NCBI GenBank assembly: GCA_018896025.1
Contig: JAHIND010000035.1
Span: 186,001 to 250,000 of the forward strand
DNA length: 64,000 nucleotides
DNA from: Pseudomonadota bacterium
GTDB lineage: Bacteria; Desulfobacterota; Desulfarculia; Desulfarculales; Desulfarculaceae
Reading direction: 5' to 3'
The notes beneath the pieces were generated by a model. The model had not been told where the DNA came from. It saw nothing but the letters and a program-made list of their open reading frames with translations, and did no database searches. A program made the translations under genes and the position numbers. Shown here in pieces: positions 18,293-27,880 of the stretch (positions are counted from its first letter, which is position 1; every line of letters starts with the position of its first letter).

Positions 18293-19282
18293 ATGCAACT
18301 ACTGGGGCTTACACTGCAATCACCATTCGTGGCCGCGCCCATGGCCGGGGTGTCGGGCCCCGCCTTTCGTCTCATGGCCCGCCGGGCGGGCGCGGCCATG
18401 GTCTACAGCGAAATGGTCAGCGCCGCCGGACTCTTGCGCCACCAGCCCCAAACCCTGCGCCTGACCCGCAGCCTGCCCGGCGAGCGGCCTCTGGTTTTGC
18501 AGCTCTTCGGGGCCTCCCCCCGGCAGATGGGCGAGGCCGCGGCCATCGCCTGCACCCTGGGGGTGGACGCCCTGGACGTAAACATGGGCTGCCCAGCCAA
18601 AAAGGTGCGCCGTCCCGGCGCGGGCAGCGCCCTGTTGGAAGACCCGATATTGGCGGCGGAGATCATGGCCGCCGTGGCCGAGGCCTCCAGCCTGCCGGTG
18701 AGCGCCAAGATACGCCTGGGTCCCAAAAGCGACATCACCGAGGAGTTGGTGCCCCGCTTGGTAAAGGCCGGGGCCCAGGTTATCACCCTGCACGCCCGCA
18801 CCACCCGCCAGGGCTTCGGGGGCCGGGCCGACTGGGAGGCCATCAAGCGCCTGGCCTCCTGGTGCCCGGTGCCGGTGATCGGCAACGGCGACGTGACCAG
18901 CGGCCGGGCGGCGGTGCGCATGCTTGAAGAAACCGGCTGCGCGGCGGTGATGATCGGACGCGGGGCCATGGGCGACCCCTGGATTTTCTCCCGGGCGGTG
19001 GCCCGCCTGGCCGGCCAGGAGCCCCAGCCGGTGACCCCGGCCATGAAGCGCCGGGCCCTGGCCGAGCATCTGGAGCTGGCCAAGAACCTGGGCGGCGAGG
19101 GGCACGCCATCCATTTCATACGCCAATTCATGATGTGGTATTCCCGGGGCCTGCCCGGAGCCTCCCTGTTCCGCCGCCAGGCCGGGGCCTGCCATGAGTT
19201 GGCTCCCCTGTGGGAGCTGTGCGACCAATTCTTCCTGGAGCCCGAGCAAATGGAGCCGGAGCAGCCGGAGCAGGCGGCATGA
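18293..19282 (+). CDS. dusB: tRNA-dihydrouridine synthase (DusB type)
   Basis: A 329-residue FMN-dependent TIM-barrel protein. Motifs seen are YSEMVSAAGLL near 41, NMGCPAKKV near 97 with the catalytic Cys, HARTTRQGFGGRADW near 165 and GNGDVTSG near 196. It reduces uridines in the tRNA D-loop. It starts the three-gene plus-strand run dusB, ispH-ubiA, nitroreductase, and its TGA overlaps the ATG of the next gene. The ribosome binding site is weak. Confidence 0.93.
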   Translation: MQLLGLTLQSPFVAAPMAGVSGPAFRLMARRAGAAMVYSEMVSAAGLLRHQPQTLRLTRSLPGERPLVLQLFGASPRQMGEAAAIACTLGVDALDVNMGCPAKKVRRPGAGSALLEDPILAAEIMAAVAEASSLPVSAKIRLGPKSDITEELVPRLVKAGAQVITLHARTTRQGFGGRADWEAIKRLASWCPVPVIGNGDVTSGRAAVRMLEETGCAAVMIGRGAMGDPWIFSRAVARLAGQEPQPVTPAMKRRALAEHLELAKNLGGEGHAIHFIRQFMMWYSRGLPGASLFRRQAGACHELAPLWELCDQFFLEPEQMEPEQPEQAA

Positions 19283-21021
19283 GGGTGCGCCTGGCCCGCC
19301 ACGCCGGTTTCTGCATGGGGGTGCGCCGGGCCATGGAGCTGGCCCTGGCCCAGGCCCACCACGGCGAGGGCCCGGTGTTCACCTACGGCCCCTTGATCCA
19401 CAACCCCCAGGTGCTGGAGCTTTTGGAGAGCAAAGGCATCCGGGTGCTGGGGGAAATCCCCCCCGAGGGCAGCGTAACCGGCGGCACGGTGATCATCCGG
19501 GCCCACGGAGTGCCGCCCCAGGACAAGGCCCGCCTCAAGCAGGCGGGCTTCAGCCAGATCGTGGAGGGCACCTGCCCCCGGGTGATAAGGGTGCAGGCCA
19601 TCATCGCCCGGGCGGCCAAGCGCGGGGCCGACGTGGTCATCGTGGGCGACGCCAGCCACCCCGAGGTGGTGGGTCTTCTGGGCCACGCCCAGGGACGGGG
19701 GCGGGTGGTCTCCCGGCCCTCGGAGGTGGCCGGGCTGCCCCAGCTCAAGGACGTGGTGGTGGTGGCCCAGACCACCCAGACCGGCGAGAACTTCGCGGCC
19801 ATCGTGCAGGAGCTGATCAGCCGCTTTGGCCCGGTGGAGGTGCACGAGACCATCTGCGAGGCCACCCACCACCGCCAGGACGAGGTAAAGAGCCTGGCCC
19901 AAGAGGTGGACGGAGTGGTGGTGGTGGGCGGCCGCAACAGCGGCAACACCCAGCGCCTGGCCCTGGTGGCAGCCGAGTCGAATAAGCCGGTGTTCGCGGT
20001 GGAGACCGAGGAGGAGCTGCCGCGCGGAGAGCTGGCCCACTTGGATACCATCGGAGTCACCGCCGGGGCCTCCACCCCCAACTGGCTCATCAAACGAGTG
20101 CTTAGGGAACTGGGGGCCATCCGCAGCGAGCGCGAGGGCGGCGGCTCCTATATCCTGCGCCGGGTGTTCCGCTTCTTCGTGCGCAGCCAGCTTTTGGTGG
20201 CCCTGGGCGCGGCGGGCATGACCTGCGCGGCCAGCCTGTTGCAGGGGCTGGTTCCCCACCCTGCCCTGGCGGCCACGGCCTTTTTCTACATCTACGCCAT
20301 GCACATCCTCAACCACTTCCTGGACAAGGAAGCGGGGCAATACAACGACCCGGACCGGGCCCAGTTTTTGGCAAAGCACCGGGCGTTCCTCATCGGCTCG
20401 GGCATCTTCAGCGCCGCCGCCGCCCTGATGCTGTGCTTCATGATGGGCCTGTGGCCCTTTGTCATCGTCAGCCTGATCAGCCTGCTGGGCATCCTCTACT
20501 CGGTGCCGGTGGTGCCTCCGTCCCTAAAAAGGCGCCTGGGCTTCGCCAGCCTCAAGGATATCCCCGGCTCCAAGACGGTGAGCGCCGCCGGGGCCTGGGC
20601 GGTGGTGGTGGCGGTTCTGCCCGCGGTGGGATTCGAGGTCTGGCAGCCGGCTGCCCTGGCCCTGGCCTTTGTCTACACTGCGGTGCTGGTGTTCTGCCGT
20701 TGCGCGGTGTTCGACGTGCTTGACGTGCAGGGCGACCTGGTGGTGGGCAAGGAGACCATACCCATCATGCTGGGCGAGGCGGGCACCCTGCGCCTGGTCA
20801 CCTGGCTGCTGGCCGCCTTGGCGGTGCTGGTACTCCTGGCCCCCCTGGCCGGGCTTCCGGCGGTGCTGTGTTTGCTGCTGCTCATACCCATCGCCGGGCT
20901 GGCCCTGATGCAAAGGGTGCTCAGCCGGGGCGATGTGCTGATCGGCGCGGCCAGCGAGGCGCTGGTGGATTTCAATTTCTGGCTGGCCGGGGTGTTGGCC
21001 CTGGCCTGGTGGATCATATAG
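19279..21021 (+). CDS. ispH: IspH (HMBPP reductase) fused to a UbiA-family prenyltransferase
   Basis: A 580-residue fusion. Residues 1-285 are a complete IspH with the three cluster cysteines (Cys12 in GFCMGV, Cys99 in GTCPR, Cys193 in ETICEATHHRQ), SGNTQRL and GASTPNWLI. IspH makes IPP and DMAPP in the MEP pathway. Residues about 295-580 form a hydrophobic UbiA domain with several membrane helices. It has both Mg/diphosphate motifs: NHFLD (345-349) and DVLDVQGD (479-486). The product should sit on the membrane through its C-terminus. The ATG overlaps the dusB stop (ATGA); an upstream start at 19210 lies inside dusB and lacks support. The prenyl acceptor is unknown; a quinone-type head group is one option. 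Confidence 0.92.
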   Translation: MRVRLARHAGFCMGVRRAMELALAQAHHGEGPVFTYGPLIHNPQVLELLESKGIRVLGEIPPEGSVTGGTVIIRAHGVPPQDKARLKQAGFSQIVEGTCPRVIRVQAIIARAAKRGADVVIVGDASHPEVVGLLGHAQGRGRVVSRPSEVAGLPQLKDVVVVAQTTQTGENFAAIVQELISRFGPVEVHETICEATHHRQDEVKSLAQEVDGVVVVGGRNSGNTQRLALVAAESNKPVFAVETEEELPRGELAHLDTIGVTAGASTPNWLIKRVLRELGAIRSEREGGGSYILRRVFRFFVRSQLLVALGAAGMTCAASLLQGLVPHPALAATAFFYIYAMHILNHFLDKEAGQYNDPDRAQFLAKHRAFLIGSGIFSAAAALMLCFMMGLWPFVIVSLISLLGILYSVPVVPPSLKRRLGFASLKDIPGSKTVSAAGAWAVVVAVLPAVGFEVWQPAALALAFVYTAVLVFCRCAVFDVLDVQGDLVVGKETIPIMLGEAGTLRLVTWLLAALAVLVLLAPLAGLPAVLCLLLLIPIAGLALMQRVLSRGDVLIGAASEALVDFNFWLAGVLALAWWII

Positions 21022-21043
21022 AGCGAATAACAGGGAGGCAGAC

Positions 21044-21649
21044 ATGGAAACCCGGCAAGCTATCTGGAACCGGCGCTCGGTGCGCAGCTTTTCCCAGGAG
21101 CCCCTGGAACCGGCCCTGCTCCGCGACCTGGCCGACGCGGCCCGCCAGTGCCCGTCCTCGGCCAATCTGCAGCCCCTGGAATACGTGGTGGTCACCGAGG
21201 ACCGGCAGCGCGAGGAGCTGTTCGGATGCCTGAAGTGGGCCGCCTACACCGCGCCGGTGGGCGTACCCGACGAAACCCACCGCCCCACCGCCTACATCGT
21301 GGTGTGCGTGCGCCAGGAGGACGTGGCCCCCACGGGCAGCGCCTTCGACGTGGGCGCGGCGGCGATGAGCATCCTGCTGTTGGCCCATGACCAGGGGGTG
21401 GGCTCCTGCTGGATACGCAGCATCAACCGCCCCAGGGCGGCCAAGCTGCTGGGCTTGCCCGAAGGCATCGAGGTGGACTCGGTGATCGCCCTGGGCCGAC
21501 CGGTGGTGGAGGCGGTGGCGGTGGACCTGGAGCCCGGCCAACAGGGCAAGGAAGTCATCCGCTACTGGGACGACGAAACGGGCAAACACTTCGTGCCCAA
21601 GCGCTCCCTGACCAACATGCTGCATTGGCAGCACCACGGCGGCAAATAA
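21044..21649 (+). CDS. Nitroreductase family FMN protein
   Basis: A 201-residue protein with the nitroreductase start RRSVRSFSQEPL, the FMN-contacting PSSANLQPLEYVV near 37-50, and GVGSCWIRSINRP near 118. Family members reduce quinones, nitro groups or other small molecules with NAD(P)H. GGGAGG precedes the ATG, 22 bases after the IspH fusion. It lies at the end of the dusB run and faces the unknown giant gene across a repeat element. Confidence 0.88.
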   Translation: METRQAIWNRRSVRSFSQEPLEPALLRDLADAARQCPSSANLQPLEYVVVTEDRQREELFGCLKWAAYTAPVGVPDETHRPTAYIVVCVRQEDVAPTGSAFDVGAAAMSILLLAHDQGVGSCWIRSINRPRAAKLLGLPEGIEVDSVIALGRPVVEAVAVDLEPGQQGKEVIRYWDDETGKHFVPKRSLTNMLHWQHHGGK

Positions 21650-21706
21650 GCCTCACCATGGCGTCGCGAAAACGATCTTAATTTTTCTGAAACACCGCCC
21701 CGCCCA

Positions 21707-21828
21707 GCGGCACAGCCAGGCGGCAGCGGGCGAGGCGTCCGGCGAGCGAAAGGCGCAGATGTAGCAGAGCCTACATCGAGCCTTGAGCGATGCCGGCAAC
21801 GCAGCTATCGACTGTCTGGTGAAGCCGC
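21707..21828 (+). repeat. Structured repeat element, copy A
   Basis: This is the first copy of a dispersed ~120-nt family. It starts GCGGCACAGCCAG and ends CTGGTGAAGCCGC. The outer arms GCGGC/GCCGC pair. Inner stems are CCGGC/GCCGG, AAGGC/GCCTT and the apical GATGTAG/CTACATC. It lies between convergent genes; its 3' end directly abuts the TAG stop (21829-21831) of the giant minus-strand gene. Confidence 0.88.
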
Positions 21829-24800
21829 CTACAACGTAGCTCTGGCGCGGCCTCTGAGTTCTTGAGCTCTGCGATCGAAGCGCCTGGCTACCTCCAGGTG
21901 GAAGGACTGGCCCAGGTAGCGGCTCTGCTCCTTGAGCTGGTGCTTGGCCCGCTGCCAAAGCTCTTCCAGCTCGGCGAAGCTGTTCACCCGCTCCAGGCGC
22001 GAGGTGAGGCGGGCCAGCACCTGGGAACGCAGGCGCTCGGCGTTCATCTCGAACAGGTCGCGCAGGCTTCCCTGGCGGTCCGGCCCCAGGGGCAACTCCT
22101 GCCCCTGCTCCCAGGCGATCTTGAACATCTCCTCCAGGCGGGCCAGCTCGTTCACCGCGGCCATGGAGACGCCAACCCGCTCCAGCATCTGCCCGCCCAG
22201 GCGCTCCAGGCTGGCCTGGAAGGCCTCTTCCAGGCGCTGCTGGTAGTCGGCGTTGCGTTGGGCGGTGAGGCTGAGCTTCTTGAGCTCCTCGTGGTAGAGG
22301 CGCTTTAGCTTTCCCGGGCTGGAGGCTCGGCGCACCGCTTCTATCTTGCGGTCCAGGCGCAGGGGGTCGGCGGCGGACAGGCTCAGCTTGCCGCCCTGTG
22401 GGGCCAGGGTCAGGGCCAGGCCCTCCTTGGCCCCCACCAGGCGGGCCAGGCCCTCGGGGTTTTCCACCAGGGCCATGGCGTCCAGGGAGCTGATCAGCTC
22501 GTTGATCATCTCGAACTTGCGGTCCATGACCCTGGCCAGGGGCGCAAAGCTCACGGTAACCGGGCGGTCGTCTTCCTGATAGGCCAGGCCCGAGGCGGCC
22601 AGGCCCAGCACCAGCAGCTTAATCTGGTTGGGGTAGGTGAGGCGCTCGGCCGCCGGGGCGAAAAAGGCCAGGCGCACCGCTTGGCCGCTGTCGCTCAAGG
22701 CCTGCAACAAGAACTCCTGCACCTCGGGCCTGAGCTGCTCCAGGCCCCGGAGCACCCGGCGGCCCTCGTAAAGGTCGCGCTCGAAGTGGGTGACCCCCAC
22801 CGAGCGCAAGGCCTTGAGGCGGTAGATGTATTTGAGCGGCACCTCATTGTCGAGCATGAACAGGTCTTGCGAATCCACCAGCACCAGGCCCCGAAGCTGT
22901 AACAGGCGGTTGATGCCGGTGAGCACCCGGCCCTGGGCCAGCCAAATCTCGCGCCCCTCCTGGGGCAGGCGGGTGTTTTCCACCAAATGGCGCAGGCTGG
23001 CCGTGGGCGAGCCCTCGGGCTGCACATCCAGATAGCGCTCCAGGGCCAAACGGCGGCGGGCGTTGTCGGCCACCAGGTCGTCCTGGGCCTGACGGGCGGG
23101 GATGCGCCCCCGGCCCAGGCGGCGCGCCAAATCCAGCAGGGAGAAGTAGCGCTCCAGGATGTCCTCGGTGAGGTAGCCCTCCCGCCGGGCCCCGCCGCAG
23201 ACCACGGCCAAGAGGAACAACACCTCCACCATGGGCGGGTCGTTGTTTTCCAGCAGGGGTTGCAGGCCCACCAGGCAGGCCTCGCCGAAGATCACCTGGC
23301 GGAACAGGCCCTGATGCTCCAGCAAGAAGGCCAGATCCTGGCGCTGGCTGGTGCTCAGGTCCAGGTGGGCCAGCATGGTCGAGGCCTCCAGGGTCTCGGG
23401 CGCGGGCGGCTCCTCCTCCTCGTAGAGCAGCAACGAAAGCATCATCAGCCGCCCCAAATAGGGCTGCACGTCCAGGAGCTGGGCCAGGCTGGCGGTGAGG
23501 CGCTGGAACTGCAAGGGGGTGGCCCCCACGATGCCCGCCGCGGCGGCCCCGAACTCCTGGCGGGCCATCTCGTGGCTGAGCTGCATGTCCTGGAAGCCCT
23601 CCAGGCGGCGCAGGTCCATGGCGCTGAGCTTGCCCGCGGCGGCCAGGCGGCGGCGGGTCATGGAGTGGCCCGCGCCCTGGGGCAGCAGGCGCTCCATGAG
23701 CCGGGGACAGCGCCTCAGCAGGCGGCCCAGGTTCAGGGCGAAGCGCGGCAGCACCAAAAGCTCGTCCAGCAGATAGCGCTCCAGACGGGCCCGGAGCCGC
23801 TCCAGGCCCTCGGACATGTCCGAGAGCTCACCGGTTTGGGGCTGGGGCTGGGCGGCCAAAAAGCGCTCCAGCTCGTAGCAGCAGCGGTCCATCTCGGCCA
23901 GGCGGCGGGCGGGCACCTCGGCCAGGGGCTGGCTCTGGGTGTGGCTGACCAGTTGGTTGAGCCGGGCCAGCTCCTGGTGGGGGTCCATGAAATGGGGCAC
24001 CAGAGCCCCGGTGGCCGGGTCCAGGGTCAGGTAGATACCCGAGTCGCCCAGGTAGGCCTCGCCTCCGGCGGCCAGGTTGCGGCGCAAGCGGCCCAGTTGG
24101 TCCGGGGGAAGCTCCTGGGGCGAAAAGGCCAGCAGGGCCCGGCGCAGCTTGGCCAGGCGCACCCCCAGCTCGTCCTCGTCGCCGTTGGCCAGCAGGGGGT
24201 TGAAGTTGATCAGGTGCTTTTCGCTCAGGTGCACGCATATCCACAGCAGGGTGAAGCTGGCCGCCGTGCCCAGGCTGGGCAGCAGCCGCCCGCTGCCGTG
24301 CAGCTCGCAGGTGAGCAGCGCCCGGAAGAAATAGGGCCGCACCGAGGAGTCCCCGGCGTAGAAGTGCTCCACGAAGCGGCGCAGCTGCTGCACCAACTCG
24401 ATGACCTGGGCGATGCGCTCCAGCTTGGCCGCATCAAAACCGGCCAGGGCCTCCTTTTCGCGCAGCCCGGCCAGTTCCAGGCGCTGCCAGTCGCCTAGGT
24501 GCTCGAACAGGTTGAACAGCTTAAGAAGCTTGCGGGTGGCCTTGGCCTGCACCCCACCCACCTGGCTTATCTGCTCGTCCAGGATGTCGGTCCAGGTGAG
24601 GTCCGGCTCGGTGAGCACCCGGATGCACTTGTCGTAGAGGGTGAACATCTCCCAGGCCTGGCCCCGGCTCAGGCCGTCGGGGCTGGCCGCCGCGGCCTCG
24701 GCCACCGAGAGCAGGCGGTAAAGGCGCACCACGGCCACTGCCTCTTCCAGGTCCTGGTAGCCGTTCAGGTCGGTCAGCGGCTCCAGGGAGCTTTCCGGCA

Positions 24801-26448
24801 GCTTGCCGAAGGTGACCCTGGTCATAGTGCTGTGGCCCAGGACCATGAGGTAGAGCTGGAGCAGGGGGGCGGGCTCCACCCCCATGAGGGAGAGCTTCTC
24901 CAGGTTGTCCAGCACCGGGGTGCGCGGCCCCAGCAGCTTGCCGGGGTTGAGGCGCTGCTCCAGGCGGGCCAGGCGGGGAGCCAGCTCCATGAGGCGGCGC
25001 ACGTCCTTGAGCTGGCTCTGGTGCACGATGGTCTCGAAGGGCTTGCGCAGGCGGCTGAGCTCCAGGCCGGGCAGCTCGGTGTAGGTCCCTTGACGCACCT
25101 GCTCCAGGATGTCCAGCACCCGGAGCACGTAGTCGAAGGAGTCCTTGTAGGCGGCCAGAAGCTCCCGGTCGCAACCGGCGATGCGCTTGCGCCGCACCCG
25201 GCTGGCGATGGCCGCGGTGGTCTCCGGCGGCTGGCGGCGCGCCCCGTGGAACTGGCACAGGGTGTCCGGGAAGCTGCCCTCGATGTCGTACTGGGAGGCC
25301 CAGGCCCGCTCCTGGGCCTCGGGCAGGGACACCCCCAGGTGCTGCTGGCTGAAAAAGGCCCCGAACCAGCGGCTCCAGGCGGACAGGAGGCGCTCGTCGC
25401 TGCCCCGGGGCAGGGGCAGATCCTGGTAAGCCAGGTCGTCTATCTCCTGGGGCTCCAGATAGCCCAGGCTGCGGCCCTCCAAGAGCCCCTCCACCGTCTC
25501 GTGGTACACCCCCAGGCCCGAGAGGAAGGAGTAGAAGTCGAAGCGGTTGACCTCCATGGCCATGCCCGCCCCGCTCTGGTAGCGCCGTCTAGTGCGGTAG
25601 ACGTGGCTGAACATCAAGAAACGCTTGAACTCCAGCTGGTTCTTGAAGGTCACCTGCATGGTCTCGTTGCTGCTGGACAGGGGGCGGTCGGCTAGGATGA
25701 GCAGCTCGCCGCCCTCGGCCAAAAGGTCGTAAAGACGGCTGGCCGCGAAGTAGCCCAGGTCTTCCCGCTGGCGGCGGTCCTGGTGGGTGTCCCAACCGGC
25801 CCGGCGCAAGCGCTCGGAGAAAAACTCCCAGGGCTCCTCCACCAGCACCACCGCCTCCAGGGGAGCCCGGGCGGCGGCCAACTGCTCCAGGCTCTCCAGC
25901 ACCACGAACTCCAGGTGGGGCATGCGGCTGGTCAGCTCGGGCAGCAGCAGCTCGCTCTCGGCCGAGAGCAGGCCCACCCGCATGGTCTCTCGCAGGCGGC
26001 GCACCATGAGCCCGCTCAGGAAAGTGATGATCTCGTCGGCCCGCGCCCGCACCTCCACCAGGAAGTGGGCCACATATTGCCTTGGGATTAGGAAAAAGGG
26101 GCTGCCGTGGCGGGTGTAGCGGATCAGCAGCCCCAGGCGCTTGAAGATGTCGTTGAGCTGGCGGTAGTTGGCCGACACCGCCTCGGAGTCGGCCAGGTCC
26201 AGGCCCTCCACCAGGCGGGCCTGCTCCTGGGGCAGGGTGGCCTGCTCGAACAGGCCCAGGCCGTAGGCGTTGCCCCCCAGGCGGTCCGGCAAGAAGGGCG
26301 GGTGATCCTCGGCGGGGTAAGTGCCCAGGGGCACGTCCTCCGGGTCAATGCCCAGCTCGGCAAAGCGCTCTGGATCAATAAAGCGGTATAGCCCCGAAAA
26401 TCTTCTGACTTCCGGGGGCAGGGCCGCCTTGGCGACAGAGTCGGGCAC
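21829..26448 (-). CDS. Very large protein of unknown function (1539 residues)
   Basis: I do not recognise this protein. It is rich in Leu, Arg and Glu and looks mostly alpha-helical and soluble. No signal peptide, clear membrane helix, Walker motif or cysteine cluster is visible. The frame extends to a TTG at 26550, but that triplet is part of a good -35 box. GTG at 26448 has AAAGGAG five bases before it and fits better. The gene stands alone behind its own promoter. Its stop codon abuts repeat copy A. The large size, normal codon use and lack of frame damage argue that it is real and maintained. Structural-scaffold or regulatory roles would be guesses. Confidence 0.85.
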   Translation of the reverse strand: MPDSVAKAALPPEVRRFSGLYRFIDPERFAELGIDPEDVPLGTYPAEDHPPFLPDRLGGNAYGLGLFEQATLPQEQARLVEGLDLADSEAVSANYRQLNDIFKRLGLLIRYTRHGSPFFLIPRQYVAHFLVEVRARADEIITFLSGLMVRRLRETMRVGLLSAESELLLPELTSRMPHLEFVVLESLEQLAAARAPLEAVVLVEEPWEFFSERLRRAGWDTHQDRRQREDLGYFAASRLYDLLAEGGELLILADRPLSSSNETMQVTFKNQLEFKRFLMFSHVYRTRRRYQSGAGMAMEVNRFDFYSFLSGLGVYHETVEGLLEGRSLGYLEPQEIDDLAYQDLPLPRGSDERLLSAWSRWFGAFFSQQHLGVSLPEAQERAWASQYDIEGSFPDTLCQFHGARRQPPETTAAIASRVRRKRIAGCDRELLAAYKDSFDYVLRVLDILEQVRQGTYTELPGLELSRLRKPFETIVHQSQLKDVRRLMELAPRLARLEQRLNPGKLLGPRTPVLDNLEKLSLMGVEPAPLLQLYLMVLGHSTMTRVTFGKLPESSLEPLTDLNGYQDLEEAVAVVRLYRLLSVAEAAAASPDGLSRGQAWEMFTLYDKCIRVLTEPDLTWTDILDEQISQVGGVQAKATRKLLKLFNLFEHLGDWQRLELAGLREKEALAGFDAAKLERIAQVIELVQQLRRFVEHFYAGDSSVRPYFFRALLTCELHGSGRLLPSLGTAASFTLLWICVHLSEKHLINFNPLLANGDEDELGVRLAKLRRALLAFSPQELPPDQLGRLRRNLAAGGEAYLGDSGIYLTLDPATGALVPHFMDPHQELARLNQLVSHTQSQPLAEVPARRLAEMDRCCYELERFLAAQPQPQTGELSDMSEGLERLRARLERYLLDELLVLPRFALNLGRLLRRCPRLMERLLPQGAGHSMTRRRLAAAGKLSAMDLRRLEGFQDMQLSHEMARQEFGAAAAGIVGATPLQFQRLTASLAQLLDVQPYLGRLMMLSLLLYEEEEPPAPETLEASTMLAHLDLSTSQRQDLAFLLEHQGLFRQVIFGEACLVGLQPLLENNDPPMVEVLFLLAVVCGGARREGYLTEDILERYFSLLDLARRLGRGRIPARQAQDDLVADNARRRLALERYLDVQPEGSPTASLRHLVENTRLPQEGREIWLAQGRVLTGINRLLQLRGLVLVDSQDLFMLDNEVPLKYIYRLKALRSVGVTHFERDLYEGRRVLRGLEQLRPEVQEFLLQALSDSGQAVRLAFFAPAAERLTYPNQIKLLVLGLAASGLAYQEDDRPVTVSFAPLARVMDRKFEMINELISSLDAMALVENPEGLARLVGAKEGLALTLAPQGGKLSLSAADPLRLDRKIEAVRRASSPGKLKRLYHEELKKLSLTAQRNADYQQRLEEAFQASLERLGGQMLERVGVSMAAVNELARLEEMFKIAWEQGQELPLGPDRQGSLRDLFEMNAERLRSQVLARLTSRLERVNSFAELEELWQRAKHQLKEQSRYLGQSFHLEVARRFDRRAQELRGRARATL

Positions 26449-26522
26449 GGCACTCCTTTGGCCCGGGGTTCTCGGGGGGGGCAGCACACCTACTCCCGGG
26501 CGGACCAGCAAGGTGTCAGGAA

Positions 26523-26550
26523 TGTTAACCCCTTGAATTGCAAGTGTCAA
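26523..26550 (-). promoter_or_regulatory. Sigma-70-like promoter of the giant gene
   Basis: On the minus strand a perfect TTGACA (26550-26545) is separated by 16 bases from TTAACA (26528-26523). It lies about 75 bases upstream of the chosen GTG start. It also explains the in-frame TTG at 26550 as a promoter element rather than a start codon. Confidence 0.6.
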
Positions 26551-26631
26551 CGCGCCTTGACCCCCGGCGGCGGGCGGGCTAGCCTACTGTCAGGCCCAAG
26601 GGGCTGAATTTGCATTCAACAGGGAGCTGAC

Positions 26632-27861
26632 ATGAACCAGGTTCACAAGTTGCTGGAACGCATAGACGCCTATGGCGACCAGATGATCGAGGCCCAGCGC
26701 GAGCTGGTGGCCATACCCGCCCTGGGGCCCACCAGCGGGGGCGATGGCGAGATGAAAAAAGCCCAGGTGGTCCAGGGTTGGCTGGAGGAGTTGGGCCTCA
26801 CCGTGCACCACGAGGACTGCCCGGACCAGCGGGTGCCGGACGGGGTGCGGCCCAACCTCTGGGGGGTCATGCCCGGCGGCGGCGGCCCCAAGGTGTGGGT
26901 GCTGGGGCACCTGGACGTGGTTCCCGAGGGCGACCGCTCCCTGTGGTCCAGCGACCCCTGGACCCTACGGGTGGAGGGCGACCTCATCTACGGCCGGGGG
27001 GTCATGGACAACCACGCCGCCCTGGTCTCGGGCTTTTTCGCCATGAAGGCCCTCAAGGAAGAAGGCATGGCTCCGGCCGGGGACGTGGGGCTCATCGCCG
27101 TGTCCGACGAGGAGACCGGCTCGGGCTACGGCCTGGAGCACCTGCTCAAAAAGCGGCCCGAGCTGTTTTCACCCCAGGACCTGATCCTGGTGCCCGACGT
27201 GGGCGATCCGGACGGCAGCTTCATCGAGGTGGCCGAAAAATCCATGCTCTGGCTCAAGGTCACGGTGCACGGCAAGCAGGTGCACGGCTCCACCCCCCAC
27301 GAGGGGGTCAACGCCCTGTACACCGCCGCCCGCATGATGATCGCCACCCGGGAGCTGGCCAAGGGCTTCGGGGCGGCCGATCCCCTGTTCGACCCCATGG
27401 TGAGCACCTGCGAGCCCACCCGCAAGGAGGCCGGGGTGTCCAACGTGAACACCGTGCCTGGGCGCGACGTGTTCTACATCGACTGCCGCATCCTGCCCGG
27501 AGTGGACCTGAATGAGGTGATGAAGGCCTTCGAGGACCGCTTCGGGGCCATCGCCACCGAAGAGGGGGCCTCGGTGGATTTGGAAGTGGTCAATCGCCTG
27601 CAGGCCCCCAAGGCCACCGACCCCCAGGCCCCGGTGGTCCGCGCCCTGGTGGAGGGCATCAAGCGGGTGCGCGGCCTGGAGCCCAGGGTCGGCGGGGTCG
27701 GCGGCGGCACGGTGGCCGCCTTTTTCCGCCAGCAAAACCTGCCGGTGGCGGTGTGGTATTCCTGCGAGCAGTCGGTGCACCAGCCCGACGAGTTCGCCAG
27801 GGTCTCTTCCATGATCGCCGACGCCAAGGTGTTGGCCCTTATCTATGCCGGACTGGCCTGA
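26632..27861 (+). CDS. M20 family metallopeptidase (ArgE/DapE/CPG2-like)
   Basis: A 409-residue zinc hydrolase. Metal-binding motifs are GHLDVVPEGD (His93, Asp95), GRGVMDNHAAL near 125 and SDEETGSGYG near 158 with the general-base Glu pair. The dimerisation domain sits at about 200-310. Family members remove acyl groups from amino acids or cleave dipeptides; the substrate is not evident. GGGAG precedes the ATG. It is followed after 19 bases by a periplasmic amino-acid-binding protein gene, so the pair may act in peptide or amino-acid use. Confidence 0.88.
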   Translation: MNQVHKLLERIDAYGDQMIEAQRELVAIPALGPTSGGDGEMKKAQVVQGWLEELGLTVHHEDCPDQRVPDGVRPNLWGVMPGGGGPKVWVLGHLDVVPEGDRSLWSSDPWTLRVEGDLIYGRGVMDNHAALVSGFFAMKALKEEGMAPAGDVGLIAVSDEETGSGYGLEHLLKKRPELFSPQDLILVPDVGDPDGSFIEVAEKSMLWLKVTVHGKQVHGSTPHEGVNALYTAARMMIATRELAKGFGAADPLFDPMVSTCEPTRKEAGVSNVNTVPGRDVFYIDCRILPGVDLNEVMKAFEDRFGAIATEEGASVDLEVVNRLQAPKATDPQAPVVRALVEGIKRVRGLEPRVGGVGGGTVAAFFRQQNLPVAVWYSCEQSVHQPDEFARVSSMIADAKVLALIYAGLA

Positions 27862-27880
27862 ACCAGGGGGAGGACGAAGT

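Noticed and set aside
22987..25695. Long plus-strand frames (503 and 398 codons) opposite the giant gene
   Set aside because: They are His/Gln/Gly/Val-rich peptides typical of antisense high-GC frames and lack ribosome binding sites; the minus-strand frame has a promoter, start signal and plausible protein composition.
26449..26550. Upstream start (TTG at 26550) for the giant protein
   Set aside because: TTGACA containing this triplet is a -35 box, and GTG at 26448 has a proper ribosome binding site.
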